Assembly (NCBI GenBank): GCA_021816775.1
Contig: JAKAXA010000002.1
Location: forward strand, 57,113 to 121,112
DNA from: Pseudomonadota bacterium
Lineage (GTDB): Bacteria; Pseudomonadota; Gammaproteobacteria; Steroidobacterales; Steroidobacteraceae
Reading direction: 5' to 3'
Length of the DNA: 64,000 bases
Under the pieces are notes generated by a model that saw nothing but the letters and a program-made list of their open reading frames with translations, did not search any database and was not told where the DNA came from. Position numbers and translations under genes: made by a program. Positions 54,384-62,878 of the stretch are shown piece by piece (positions within the stretch are counted from its first letter, which is position 1; each line of letters begins with the position of its first letter).

Positions 54384-55430
54384 ATGAGCAACAACGTACA
54401 TCCCATTCGCAACCCTCTCCATCCGATCGATCAGCTCGCGCGCCCATTGGGCGACTTACGCATCTCAGTGATGGATCGATGCAACTTCCGATGCCTGTAC
54501 TGCATGCCGAAGGATGCGTATCACGGGCACCGCTTTCTCGAGACACACAAGCGCCTGTCGTTCGAGGAAATCGTGCGTCTCTCCCGGCTGTTTGCCAACC
54601 TGGGGGTGCGCAAACTCCGTCTCACCGGCGGCGAGCCGCTGTTGCGAACGAATCTCAGCGACCTGATCGGCGATCTGTCCTCCATCCCCGGCATCGAGGA
54701 CATCGCGCTGACCACCAACGGCGTGCTGCTGCGCCAGCACGCAGCCGAGCTTTATGCGAACGGCCTCAGGCGCGTGACCGTGAGCCTCGACTCGCTCGAT
54801 GCAGCGGTATTCGAGCGCATGAATGGCGGGTTCGACGCCCGCAAGGCGGTCCTCGAGGGCATCGAATCGGCGATCGTGGCCGGACTCGGGCCGGTAAAAC
54901 TCAACACGGTCGTAATCCGCGGCGTGAACGATCACACCGTGCTTGATCTCGTCGAGCGATTTCGCGGACGACCCGTGATCGTGCGATTCGTCGAGTTCAT
55001 GGACGTCGGCAATCACAACGCCTGGCGACCCGAAATGATCGTCTCATCCCGCGAGCTGGTTGCCCGCGTTAATGCACGCTGGCCGATCCGGCCACAGTCC
55101 GAGAATTATCGCGGCGAGGTCGCAAGACGCTGGGCATTCGAGGATGGAGCCGGCGAGATCGGCTTTGTTTCCTCGGTCTCCCAGCCGTTCTGCAGCAGCT
55201 GCAACCGCGCGCGGCTTTCCTCCGAAGGCCGGCTTTACACCTGCCTATTCGCGACTGCAGGACTCGACCTGCGCGCAGCCCTTCGCGGTGGGGCCGACGA
55301 CGCGCAGCTGCTGCACATGATTCGCGAGACCTGGAACGGGCGCACGGACCGCTACAGCGAGCTGCGCGGGCGGTTGCGCCACAGGGACTCGGAACACCGC
55401 AAAGTCGAGATGCACTACATAGGCGGATGA
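54384..55430 (+). CDS. moaA: GTP 3',8-cyclase MoaA
   Basis: 348-residue radical SAM enzyme for the first step of molybdenum cofactor synthesis. The SAM cluster cysteines are C33, C37, C40 (DRCNFRCLYCMP). The C-terminal cluster cysteines lie in FCSSCNRARLSSEG and LYTCLF. The chain ends HYIGG, the conserved Gly-Gly tail needed for activity. It follows moeA closely on the same strand. moaC, moaE and moaD are not in the window. Confidence 0.95.
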   Translation: MSNNVHPIRNPLHPIDQLARPLGDLRISVMDRCNFRCLYCMPKDAYHGHRFLETHKRLSFEEIVRLSRLFANLGVRKLRLTGGEPLLRTNLSDLIGDLSSIPGIEDIALTTNGVLLRQHAAELYANGLRRVTVSLDSLDAAVFERMNGGFDARKAVLEGIESAIVAGLGPVKLNTVVIRGVNDHTVLDLVERFRGRPVIVRFVEFMDVGNHNAWRPEMIVSSRELVARVNARWPIRPQSENYRGEVARRWAFEDGAGEIGFVSSVSQPFCSSCNRARLSSEGRLYTCLFATAGLDLRAALRGGADDAQLLHMIRETWNGRTDRYSELRGRLRHRDSEHRKVEMHYIGG

Positions 55431-55640
55431 GCGTAAGCCGCACATGGACGCCCCCGCATTGCCAAGCACTCATAGCGTGATCGCGAGAAGGCGATTGCAC
55501 CCGTACACCCGGACTTTCGGCGTGAGCGGCGCTCATTGTCCCTGATGGGTTCCCCCGCCCGGCACCTCGATCGCTTACGCCCACTCGGAGTGCTTCGGTA
55601 ATGGCGGGCGTTACCGCCCGCGGTCTGACCAGTCTTGTCA

Positions 55641-56728
55641 TCACTGCGTGACTGCCTGAGCACTCTTTGGGGGGGGGAACCTGTTACCGGCGGTGTTGTC
55701 CCGCGCGTGCGATGACACGGCCGCATAGTCCGCCCGGCACTGCCGATCGCGGATCAGCAGCACCCAAGCACTGCGCGCGCTCTGGTTCGCCAGCGCCATG
55801 GCGGCGACGTTCCCGTTCCGCCGGCCAGTCAGCATGTGAAGCCAACCAGTGCCGCTCGGGTCCGGGCGTGCTGGGTATATGACCGCGCGTGCGCCGTGGC
55901 CCAGCAGCGTCCGTACGTACGCGTCGCCGAGTTTGCTCATCCCCCACAGCACCTTCTGGCCCCACTCGAGTTCTGGCGGGGAACTGGACCGATCCAAGCA
56001 GCGAACCGCCGCCCGCTGGAGAATTTCTTCGCATCACCCACCGTTGCGGCCAGCGCACCCGCTCCGAGCCGATCTATGCCCGGGATCGCCGCGAGCCTGC
56101 GACTCAACTGGCATTCACCGTGCCATCGCGCAATCTGCGCCTCGATCTCCTTCGCCCGCTGACCGAGCTCCTTGAGGTGCTCGAGCAGCCGCTGCGTGAG
56201 CGCGCATCAAGTCTGGCAGCTCATTCGTCGCATCCCCGAGCACCTCCGGTCGCCTCGCGAAGCGCTGCGCGATCCCCTGCGGGAGAATCACGCAGAACTG
56301 TGCAAGCAGCCCTCGGATCTGGGTTGCCTGTGCCGTGCGCCCTTCACGACCCCTGGCGCGCGCGGTGCAATGTCAGCACACCCTGTTACTCGACGTTCTT
56401 TATCGGCACGAAGCGCGTGTTCAGCCGCCCGGCGGCCTCACAGATCGCCGAGGCATCGAGCGCTTCGTTCTTGCTCGTCTTGACGTGTGGCTTGAGGAAT
56501 TGCGCGGAGATGAGACGTACGGTGCGGTCCAGTCCCTGCAGCTTACCGGCCCCGTAATGCGCTACCTCACGCCTCATGCCGAGCAGGCACGCTGGCCGGT
56601 TCGCAAAAAAACTCGAGCACCGGGTGCCGTCGCGGCTGCTTCTGCAACGCAACGTTGCCCGGCTCATCGATGCCGTGTGCCTGGAAGAGGTTTCTCGCCA
56701 GATCGAGGCGGGCCGTCGTAATCTTCAT
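55641..56728 (-). pseudogene. IS110-family transposase remnant
   Basis: Read on the minus strand from ATG 56726-56728 (MKITTARLDLARNLFQAHG), then GLDRTVRLISAQFLKPHVK, SKNEALDASAICEAAGR with the DEDD-type acidic residue, and after several stops and frame changes RLGDAYVRTLLGHGARAV-like sequence near 55920 and AAMALANQSARSAWVLL at the end. The gene is full length but broken in multiple places. It separates moaA from the catabolic cluster. The 210 bp on its left (55431-55640) hold no gene. Confidence 0.75.
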
Positions 56729-56849
56729 GGACGGACGGTCCTACTCCGGTTCAACCGGTTGGCAGCGGCTTCCACTCTGACACATCAGATGCCGTTAAGG
56801 GGTGGGGGCGTCCATCCCATTGCTTACGGATGAGCGTTCCCCGCTGCCG

Positions 56850-57437
56850 TCACATCCGCGCGGGTGCGATGGCGGTCCGGCACCACGCTAGAACCGCCTC
56901 GCGCCGCGGGGGAAGGCGAACCACCGCATCGCCAGCGAAGGCTTCGAAGTCCCGCAGGTTAAGGGTGGAGACTGCCAAGATTACGGGAATGCCCGCAGCC
57001 AGTGCTTCGCCAATCAGGGCGCGTAGACCACGGCCTTGAGCTTCCTCCTTGCCGAACTTGTTGACGACGAACAGATCGACGCCGGCGGCCAGCGCCTGCT
57101 CGCCCCACAAACTGACGCGTGCGAAGGCATCGTGGTCGAGGCGGCATCCACGCGCTTCGTTGCCGCGATCTAGGGAGATGAGGATTTCCTCACCGCTCAG
57201 AAGATTGCGCAGATACATGTCGCATTTGCGCCGGCCCGGACGGCGCACGCTTGACTGCACGGCTCCGCCCAGACGATAGCCTTCCGCGGCCAGCAGGGCG
57301 GCGATTTGCGCCAGCAGCCCATCGGCCTGCGGACCGTCGTCGTAAATGATCGTGCCAAGCGGCAGGGCACTGACCCGCAGCGGCGCATCGTAATGGCCCA
57401 TAGTGGCGCAAGACGGCGTGCCAGCGGTCATGATCAC
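56850..57437 (-). CDS. DUF2478 domain protein
   Basis: 195 residues. It contains GTIIYDDGPQADGLLAQIA and VDLFVVNKFGKEEAQGRGLR with RRKCDMYLRNLLSGEE, matching DUF2478, an NTPase-like family often found with molybdenum uptake and cofactor genes. Function unproven. The start overlaps the dehydrogenase stop by 4 bp, making it the last gene of the catabolic operon. Confidence 0.8.
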   Translation of the reverse strand: MIMTAGTPSCATMGHYDAPLRVSALPLGTIIYDDGPQADGLLAQIAALLAAEGYRLGGAVQSSVRRPGRRKCDMYLRNLLSGEEILISLDRGNEARGCRLDHDAFARVSLWGEQALAAGVDLFVVNKFGKEEAQGRGLRALIGEALAAGIPVILAVSTLNLRDFEAFAGDAVVRLPPRREAVLAWCRTAIAPARM

Positions 57438-58363
57438 GCACCCTTCTTGCCGCCAAGCGTGCGGTCAAGGCGCGTCTGCAACTCGGCGCGAGTCTCTGGC
57501 GTCCAGCTCCTGAAGCCCTGCCCCGCCGCAACGCCGGTGTGACCGGCCGCCACCAGATCGACCAGCAGCTTCTGCGGCGCCCGGCTTGTGTCGAGATCCG
57601 GCAGAATGACTTCGTGGATCGCCAGCGTCAGGTTCAGGCCGACGAGATCGGACTGCTCCAGCGGCCCCATGATCCCCAACCTCGCCCCGAAGCTTGATTT
57701 CACGACGGTATCGACGGTTTGCGCATCGCAGATCCCCGCCTGCACCAGCGCGATGGCCTCACGCTTGAGAGCGTGCTGCAGACGGTTGCCAATGAAGCCG
57801 GGAATATCCTTGTTCACGCGCACCGGCTGCTGCCCCACCGCCGCCATGATCGCGATGGTGCGCTGCATCGTTTCCTCGGAGGTGCATTCGCTCCTGACCA
57901 CCTCCACCAGCCGCACGGCATAGGGCGGGTTCCAGAAATGGGTGCCGACCACGCGCGACTTGTCTCTCACCTGCGCGGCAATGCGATGGACCGGGATGAC
58001 CGAGGTGTTCGTGGCCAATATGGCATCCGCAGGGCAAAACTCATCGAGGCGACGGAAAATGCTCCGCTTGAGTTCCGCACTCTCCGGCGCCGCCTCGACG
58101 GCGATCGCCACATCCCCTGGCGCCTCGCAGATATCCACAACCACCTTGACCAAAGCGGCGCGCGCTTGCGGTTCACCTTGTAGACGGAAGATCTGCGCGA
58201 GCCGCTCGGCCGCTGTCTCACGAGTCGCGGAATTCGGCTCCACCACCGTGACCGCGATGCCGGCGGCCGCGAGAATCTGCGCGATCGCGAGTCCCATGCG
58301 CCCGCCGCCGACCACCAGCGCCGGCCGGCCCGCCAGAAGGTCAACCGGCTGTGTATCCGCCAT
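57434..58363 (-). CDS. 3-hydroxyacyl-CoA dehydrogenase family protein
   Basis: 309 residues. The NAD-binding loop is GGGRMG (19-24), ATNTSVIPVHRIA follows, and THFWNPPYAVRLVEVV carries the catalytic His-Glu pair of the family. IPGFIGNRLQHAL starts the C-terminal domain. It may act on a free 3-hydroxy acid rather than a CoA ester, given its neighbours: in the phloroglucinol route a family member oxidises 3-hydroxy-5-oxohexanoate. That substrate is inference. It overlaps the SDR gene by 23 bp. Confidence 0.88.
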   Translation of the reverse strand: MADTQPVDLLAGRPALVVGGGRMGLAIAQILAAAGIAVTVVEPNSATRETAAERLAQIFRLQGEPQARAALVKVVVDICEAPGDVAIAVEAAPESAELKRSIFRRLDEFCPADAILATNTSVIPVHRIAAQVRDKSRVVGTHFWNPPYAVRLVEVVRSECTSEETMQRTIAIMAAVGQQPVRVNKDIPGFIGNRLQHALKREAIALVQAGICDAQTVDTVVKSSFGARLGIMGPLEQSDLVGLNLTLAIHEVILPDLDTSRAPQKLLVDLVAAGHTGVAAGQGFRSWTPETRAELQTRLDRTLGGKKGA

Positions 58364-59165
58364 CGATGTACATCACCTGCCCCGTACAGAAATCCGAGGC
58401 GGGCGCCAAAAGGTAGAGTGCCATGCCCACGAGGTCTTCAACCTCGCCGAGGCGCCCCAGTGGAATGCGCGACAGCGAGCGTTTCTTCGTCGCTTGGCCC
58501 AACTCGTCGTCGCCGAACATCCAGGCCGTGAGCTTGGAGCGGAACACCGTCGGCGCGATCGCGTTCACCGTGATGCCGTATTTCGCCCACTCGGTGGCAA
58601 GGACGCGCGTCAGTGCATCGGTGGCGCCCTTGGAGGTGCAATAGGCGGTATAGCCCGAGATATTGCCGTGGCGCCCGCGCACCGAGGACATCAACAGAAC
58701 CTTTCCCCTCACCGAATTCTCGATGAAATACGTTCCCACAGACTTGGCCATGAACCACGCGCCGCGTACATTCGCGTCCATTACCGCCTGCCAATCCTCG
58801 TATTTCATCTCCTGAATGAAGCCGGCCTTGTTGTAGCCGGAGGCGATGACGAGCTGGTCGATCCTGCCGAACGCCGCCAGCGCCGAGTCGCGCATGCGGT
58901 CAGCGTCCTTGAGGCTGTCGGGTCGGGCATACACGACATTGACCGCACCCTTGCCGAGCGAGCAGATCTCAGCGGCTATGCCGTCCAGCTCGGCTTTCGA
59001 GGAGCCGGCCACGGTCACATTGGCGCCAAGCGCCGCGAGTGCGAGCGCAACGGCGCGGCCGAAGGCGCCCGAGCCGCCAGTGATCAGCGCCGACTTGCCG
59101 CCGACATCGAACAGCGAAAGCGGATTGCGCAGCGGTTCGGTGATACCGAGACGTTCGCCGCTCAT
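58341..59165 (-). CDS. Short-chain dehydrogenase/reductase
   Basis: 274 residues. The cofactor motif is TGGSGAFG (29-36) and the active site has S161/S162, Y176 and K180 (GYTAYCTSKG). RIPLGRLGEVEDLVGMALYL and CTGQVMYIDGGY are classical SDR C-terminal motifs. In a transhydroxylase/cyclase setting it could be a phloroglucinol reductase or another cyclic-ketone reductase; the sequence alone does not decide. It overlaps the cupin gene by 4 bp. Confidence 0.9.
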   Translation of the reverse strand: MSGERLGITEPLRNPLSLFDVGGKSALITGGSGAFGRAVALALAALGANVTVAGSSKAELDGIAAEICSLGKGAVNVVYARPDSLKDADRMRDSALAAFGRIDQLVIASGYNKAGFIQEMKYEDWQAVMDANVRGAWFMAKSVGTYFIENSVRGKVLLMSSVRGRHGNISGYTAYCTSKGATDALTRVLATEWAKYGITVNAIAPTVFRSKLTAWMFGDDELGQATKKRSLSRIPLGRLGEVEDLVGMALYLLAPASDFCTGQVMYIDGGYTAG

Positions 59166-59509
59166 TTGGCCTCCTTGGCGGGCAATACCACGACCATCAT
59201 GTGGGCGACGGTACTGCCGCGGTTTTCAATGGCGCGCGCCTCACCCGGCGCGAGATGGCATGAATCCATGGCGCCGAGCGTGGTCTCGCCCTCGTCGGTA
59301 ATGAGCGTCACTGCGCCTTGTAGCACCACATAGACCTTCTCGGTCGCCGAGGCCGAACGCTGCGCCCCGCCGCCGGGCAGAAAATAGGAGAGCGATACCA
59401 GCACCCCGCTGGTCTTCGAGGCCTGCCCCCCTTGCAACATCAGTCCGGCCATCTCGTAATGACCCTTGGTGTCGTAACGCTTGGTGTCGACGAAGCGTGT
59501 AACCTGCAC
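59162..59509 (-). CDS. Cupin-domain protein
   Basis: 115 residues from GTG 59507-59509, with GGAG 8 nt upstream, 2 bp after the preceding cyclase stop. A single cupin barrel is suggested by GHYEMAGLMLQGG, KVYVVLQGAVTLITDEGE and DSCHLAPGEARAIENRG. It may bind a metal or a small pathway compound. Function not assignable. Confidence 0.78.
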   Translation of the reverse strand: MQVTRFVDTKRYDTKGHYEMAGLMLQGGQASKTSGVLVSLSYFLPGGGAQRSASATEKVYVVLQGAVTLITDEGETTLGAMDSCHLAPGEARAIENRGSTVAHMMVVVLPAKEAK

Positions 59510-59511
59510 GT

Positions 59512-60309
59512 TCAGCTCTCCACACTGATGCGGTATTTCTGCTCTGGGTCGACGACGGCGATCACGCGCACTACACAGCCCTCGCCTTGCGGCCAGCGCC
59601 AAGGAAAGGCCATGAAGGTGCAGCGCTTGCCGGTGACGGCATCGAGCTCCCCGCCGACGTTTTCGATGCCCGGAATACCGGCGCCGAGCATGATCTTGTG
59701 CGCCGGCTCCCAATAGGGAAAATCCTCGAGAATATTACGGCCAGTCAGCGCGCGGTATTCATCATTGAGATAAGCGTGCGAGGGGCCGGGGCCGTGATCG
59801 GCGAGCTTCGTGCCGAGCGGGTGATCGAGCGCCTGTACATCCACGCCCACCAGTTTGACGCCGCGCTCTACGATCCATTCCGCGGCCTCTTTGTAAAGGC
59901 CAGGCGAATAGGCGTAGTACTCGTCATTGTCGCCCAGCTTATGATGACTGCCGGTGTTGATCATCAGAATGTCGCCGCGCTGGATCTTGGGCGTCGCCCT
60001 CTCCAGATCCTCCGGCGTGATCACGCCCCACTTGCCTTTCGGGATCGCTACGGCGACACCCGTGCCAAAAAAACGCCAGGGCTCGTAGTCGGTCAGCGTC
60101 CTGCCGTTCTCCGTCACGTGGATCTGCGCATCCATATGCGTGGAGCGGTGCATGATCCCGTCGTACTGCTGCACAAGCATGCCGTCCTTCGCATGGTACT
60201 TGAGGGTGCGGACGTTCAGATTCGGGCTCGACGGCCACTGCGGCGCGCCATGATGAATCGGATTAGACAGATCGTAATAGACGAGTCCGTTGTCGCTGTT
60301 GACGGCCAT
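59512..60309 (-). CDS. Cyclase-family (kynurenine formamidase-like) metal hydrolase, second copy
   Basis: 265 residues. The metal-binding motif is H54-RS-T57-H58-M-D60-AQI-H64, close to the family pattern HxGTHxDxPxH. KGKWGVITPEDLERATP, GDILMINTGSH and LVGVDVQALDHPLGT are further family segments. It probably opens a cyclic beta-dicarbonyl or related ring by hydrolysis. It follows the first cyclase by 6 bp. Confidence 0.85.
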   Translation of the reverse strand: MAVNSDNGLVYYDLSNPIHHGAPQWPSSPNLNVRTLKYHAKDGMLVQQYDGIMHRSTHMDAQIHVTENGRTLTDYEPWRFFGTGVAVAIPKGKWGVITPEDLERATPKIQRGDILMINTGSHHKLGDNDEYYAYSPGLYKEAAEWIVERGVKLVGVDVQALDHPLGTKLADHGPGPSHAYLNDEYRALTGRNILEDFPYWEPAHKIMLGAGIPGIENVGGELDAVTGKRCTFMAFPWRWPQGEGCVVRVIAVVDPEQKYRISVES

Positions 60310-60315
60310 GATTGC

Positions 60316-61122
60316 CTACCTGTAGCCGGTTTCGAGGCGGTACTGCCCGGACGGATCGGTGAGCGCCATCAGCCGCACCGTGCACGCGTCGCCATCCGTC
60401 CAGCGCCACGGCGCGGCATGGATCGTGCAGCGCGTGTTCAGCAGCCGGCCGACGTCGCCGCCGACATTCTCGATGGTCGGAATGCCGCTGCCGAGCAGCA
60501 GCCGGTGGGCCGGATTCCACTGCGGGAAATCCGCCTTCGCATCGCGTCCAGTTTCCTCCTGGTACTTCTTCGGCAGCCGCTTCATCAGCGGGCCGCCGCG
60601 ATGCATGCCGAGCGAGGTGGCGAGCGGATGGTCGATGGCCGGCGTGTCCATCCCGACGAGACACGCGCCCTTATCGAGCAGCCACTGGGCCGCCTCCGTG
60701 GAGAGTCCCGGCGCCTCGCCGAAATATTCCTGGCTGTCGGAGAATTTCACGTGCCACCCGGTCACGAGGAGCACGATGTCGCCGCTGCGCACGGCGGGTG
60801 CCGCCTTCTCGAGATCCGCCGCCGTCACCAGTTCCCATCGCCCCTTGGGGATCGAAAGAATCACGCCGCTGCGGAAAAAACGATCTATCGACAGCGCGCC
60901 GACGTACGCACCTCCCTGGATGAGATGAATTGGAGCGTTGACGTGCGTCGCCACGTGCATGTTCGTGACGATCTTATGGCTCAACACCCCGTCACGAGCG
61001 TGATTGACGCCACGCGAGATCTGTACATCCGCATCACCGGGCCACACCGGAACGCCGTGCCCCCACTCGTGGCTCAGCTCGATGAACCGCAGTCCGGTTC
61101 CGGGCTCAATGTATTCGGTCAC
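60316..61122 (-). CDS. Cyclase-family (kynurenine formamidase-like) metal hydrolase, first copy
   Basis: 268 residues. The metal motif reads H56-VA-T59-H60-V-N62-API-H66: the usual Asp is Asn here. Other segments are intact: KGRWELVTAADLEKAAP, GDIVLLVTGWHVKF and LVGMDTPAIDHPLATS. It is a diverged paralogue of the next gene, so the two may form a heteromer or act on different substrates. In phloroglucinol degradation a member of this superfamily hydrolyses dihydrophloroglucinol. Confidence 0.85.
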   Translation of the reverse strand: MTEYIEPGTGLRFIELSHEWGHGVPVWPGDADVQISRGVNHARDGVLSHKIVTNMHVATHVNAPIHLIQGGAYVGALSIDRFFRSGVILSIPKGRWELVTAADLEKAAPAVRSGDIVLLVTGWHVKFSDSQEYFGEAPGLSTEAAQWLLDKGACLVGMDTPAIDHPLATSLGMHRGGPLMKRLPKKYQEETGRDAKADFPQWNPAHRLLLGSGIPTIENVGGDVGRLLNTRCTIHAAPWRWTDGDACTVRLMALTDPSGQYRLETGYR

Positions 61123-61242
61123 GTGCTCTCTCTTGCCGCTGCGGCACTTTCCCGTTGGCCGATCGTAGGCGCGCCTGCCTTTGCCGTCTAATGACTTCCA
61201 CGGGACGATGCATAACTCGCGGCTATGGCTGAACTTGATGTT

Positions 61243-62022
61243 TCAGGACAACACCAGCCGCGTCAGCTCGTTCTGGCTGGAGATACGCAACCGCGCATAC
61301 GCGCGGCGGCGGAACGTCAACACAGTATTCAGCGAGATGCCGAGCTTCAGCGCGATGGCTTGCGAGAAAAACCCGCGCACGATCAGGGCGCAGACCTCGA
61401 GTTGGCGCCGAGGCATGCTGGGGCACAGGTCGCGAAGGCGGTCGAGATATTCGAAGTCCTCCCCGCCGTCGGCCTTCGCGGCCCAGGCATCGTGGCGTGC
61501 GATGAGCGCGACGAGCACGTCACCGGCTTCCGCGATGGCATCGATGCCCCGATCGAACGCGCGGTTGCCGCGCCCACGATAAACGTTCAGGCGGATGACG
61601 TTGTCACCGACCCGACGCATGATGGTCAACCGGTTAACGAGCTTGACCGCCGCATAGCAATACGCGCGATAGGAGGCGTGGACGATTTCGTCGGCGCCGA
61701 TCAGCATGGCGCGGCAGCAGGCCCCACGGGTGACCTCGGGTGCCACGCGGTTGGCGGGATCAAAGCGCCAGTAATCGGCGATGTACTTGTCCGCGATTTG
61801 GCGTGAGACCGCCACCTCTCCAACATTCTCGGCAAAGAGCAGTCGCGGTGCGCGCTCGGCACCGAAGGCGAAGGACGTCATGCTGTGGCAGTCGGTGAAT
61901 TTGCGTGCCGCCTGGAACAACCGGCGGGAAAAGTCCGGCCGCCCCAGCGCTGCGATCAGGTCCGGCATTTCGGCCTGAAGACCGCGCGAGACGGTGTGCG
62001 GTGACGAACCTAATTCAATCAT
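61243..62022 (-). CDS. LuxR-family transcriptional regulator
   Basis: 259 residues from ATG 62020-62022, preceded by GGAGG. The N-terminal 180 residues form a sensor region without a domain I recognise. The C-terminal LuxR helix-turn-helix is MPRRQLEVCALIVRGFFSQ and LGISLNTVLTFRRRAYARL. It sits inside the catabolic cluster on the same strand, 46 bp after the Fe-S subunit gene, and probably controls it. A 120-bp gap before the first cyclase could hold a promoter. Confidence 0.85.
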   Translation of the reverse strand: MIELGSSPHTVSRGLQAEMPDLIAALGRPDFSRRLFQAARKFTDCHSMTSFAFGAERAPRLLFAENVGEVAVSRQIADKYIADYWRFDPANRVAPEVTRGACCRAMLIGADEIVHASYRAYCYAAVKLVNRLTIMRRVGDNVIRLNVYRGRGNRAFDRGIDAIAEAGDVLVALIARHDAWAAKADGGEDFEYLDRLRDLCPSMPRRQLEVCALIVRGFFSQAIALKLGISLNTVLTFRRRAYARLRISSQNELTRLVLS

Positions 62023-62068
62023 CGTGTCCTCCGCCGGCGGCGCCGGCCGCGCAACGCTCAGCATCTCA

Positions 62069-62878
62069 TCAGGAGATGTCCATGGCGATGTCGCCGAGGT
62101 TGACGTCCGCGGCCGCGTCGATAGTGTCGATTGTTTTGCTCTTACCGTGCGTCTCGAACTTCAGCGAGAACGTGCGCCCTTGCGGCAGTCCCTCGAACCA
62201 GAAGTCTCCGAAGCCGTCGGTCTCGACGTGATAGCTATCCCGGCTCGCCTGGTCGGTCAGCGTGCAGGCGGCACCGATGATGACCTCCTTCTCTTTGGGG
62301 TCATAGAGCGTGCCGGCAACGAAGGTCTTCGGTCTGTTGATATAGACCACCCGGCCCTTGCAGCCCTCGGGCTGCTCATCCGCTTTGGCGATGAGCTCCT
62401 TCAACTCCTCTTCTTCGCCGAAATGCAGCGCGCCGCTCGCGCACGCGTCCACGCAGCGCGGCACGTCCCAGCCGTCGTCCAGCAGATGCGCGCATCCAGT
62501 GCACTTCTGCGCCAGGTTCATCCCTTCGTTGAAGAACAACGCCTCATGCGGGCAGGAATCCGGGCACAGCTTGCAACCCGTGCATTTGTCCGGATCGACG
62601 ATGACGAGCCCATCTGCGCGGCGATAGATCGCCCCCGGCACGCAGATCTTGATGCATGGCGCGTCCTCGCAATGCATGCACATCTGGGGAAAATACGACA
62701 CCCGTACCTTGGGCACCGTGCCCCGCGTGGTCTCGTTGAGCCGAATCCAAAACTGCCCGGTATCGGGCTGCGGGCGGGCGTAGGGCATCCAATCGTTGCC
62801 GACATGCTCGTCCTTGCAGGCGATCTGGCAGCAGTAGCAGCCGTTGCAGATATCTAGATCGAGAACGAAGGTTTTCAT
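62069..62878 (-). CDS. Fe-S subunit of a transhydroxylase-like molybdopterin enzyme
   Basis: 269 residues from ATG 62876-62878, overlapping the large subunit stop (ATGA). Four ferredoxin-type cysteine sets are complete: 11/14/17/21, 67/70/75/79, 99/102/105/109 and 126/129/142/146. The last 75 or so residues form a beta-rich, transthyretin/Cna-B-like domain (GTLYDPKEKEVIIGAA, YHVETDGFGDFWFEGLP). That combination is known from the small subunit of Pelobacter pyrogallol-phloroglucinol transhydroxylase. No signal peptide, so cytoplasmic. Confidence 0.85.
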   Translation of the reverse strand: MKTFVLDLDICNGCYCCQIACKDEHVGNDWMPYARPQPDTGQFWIRLNETTRGTVPKVRVSYFPQMCMHCEDAPCIKICVPGAIYRRADGLVIVDPDKCTGCKLCPDSCPHEALFFNEGMNLAQKCTGCAHLLDDGWDVPRCVDACASGALHFGEEEELKELIAKADEQPEGCKGRVVYINRPKTFVAGTLYDPKEKEVIIGAACTLTDQASRDSYHVETDGFGDFWFEGLPQGRTFSLKFETHGKSKTIDTIDAAADVNLGDIAMDIS

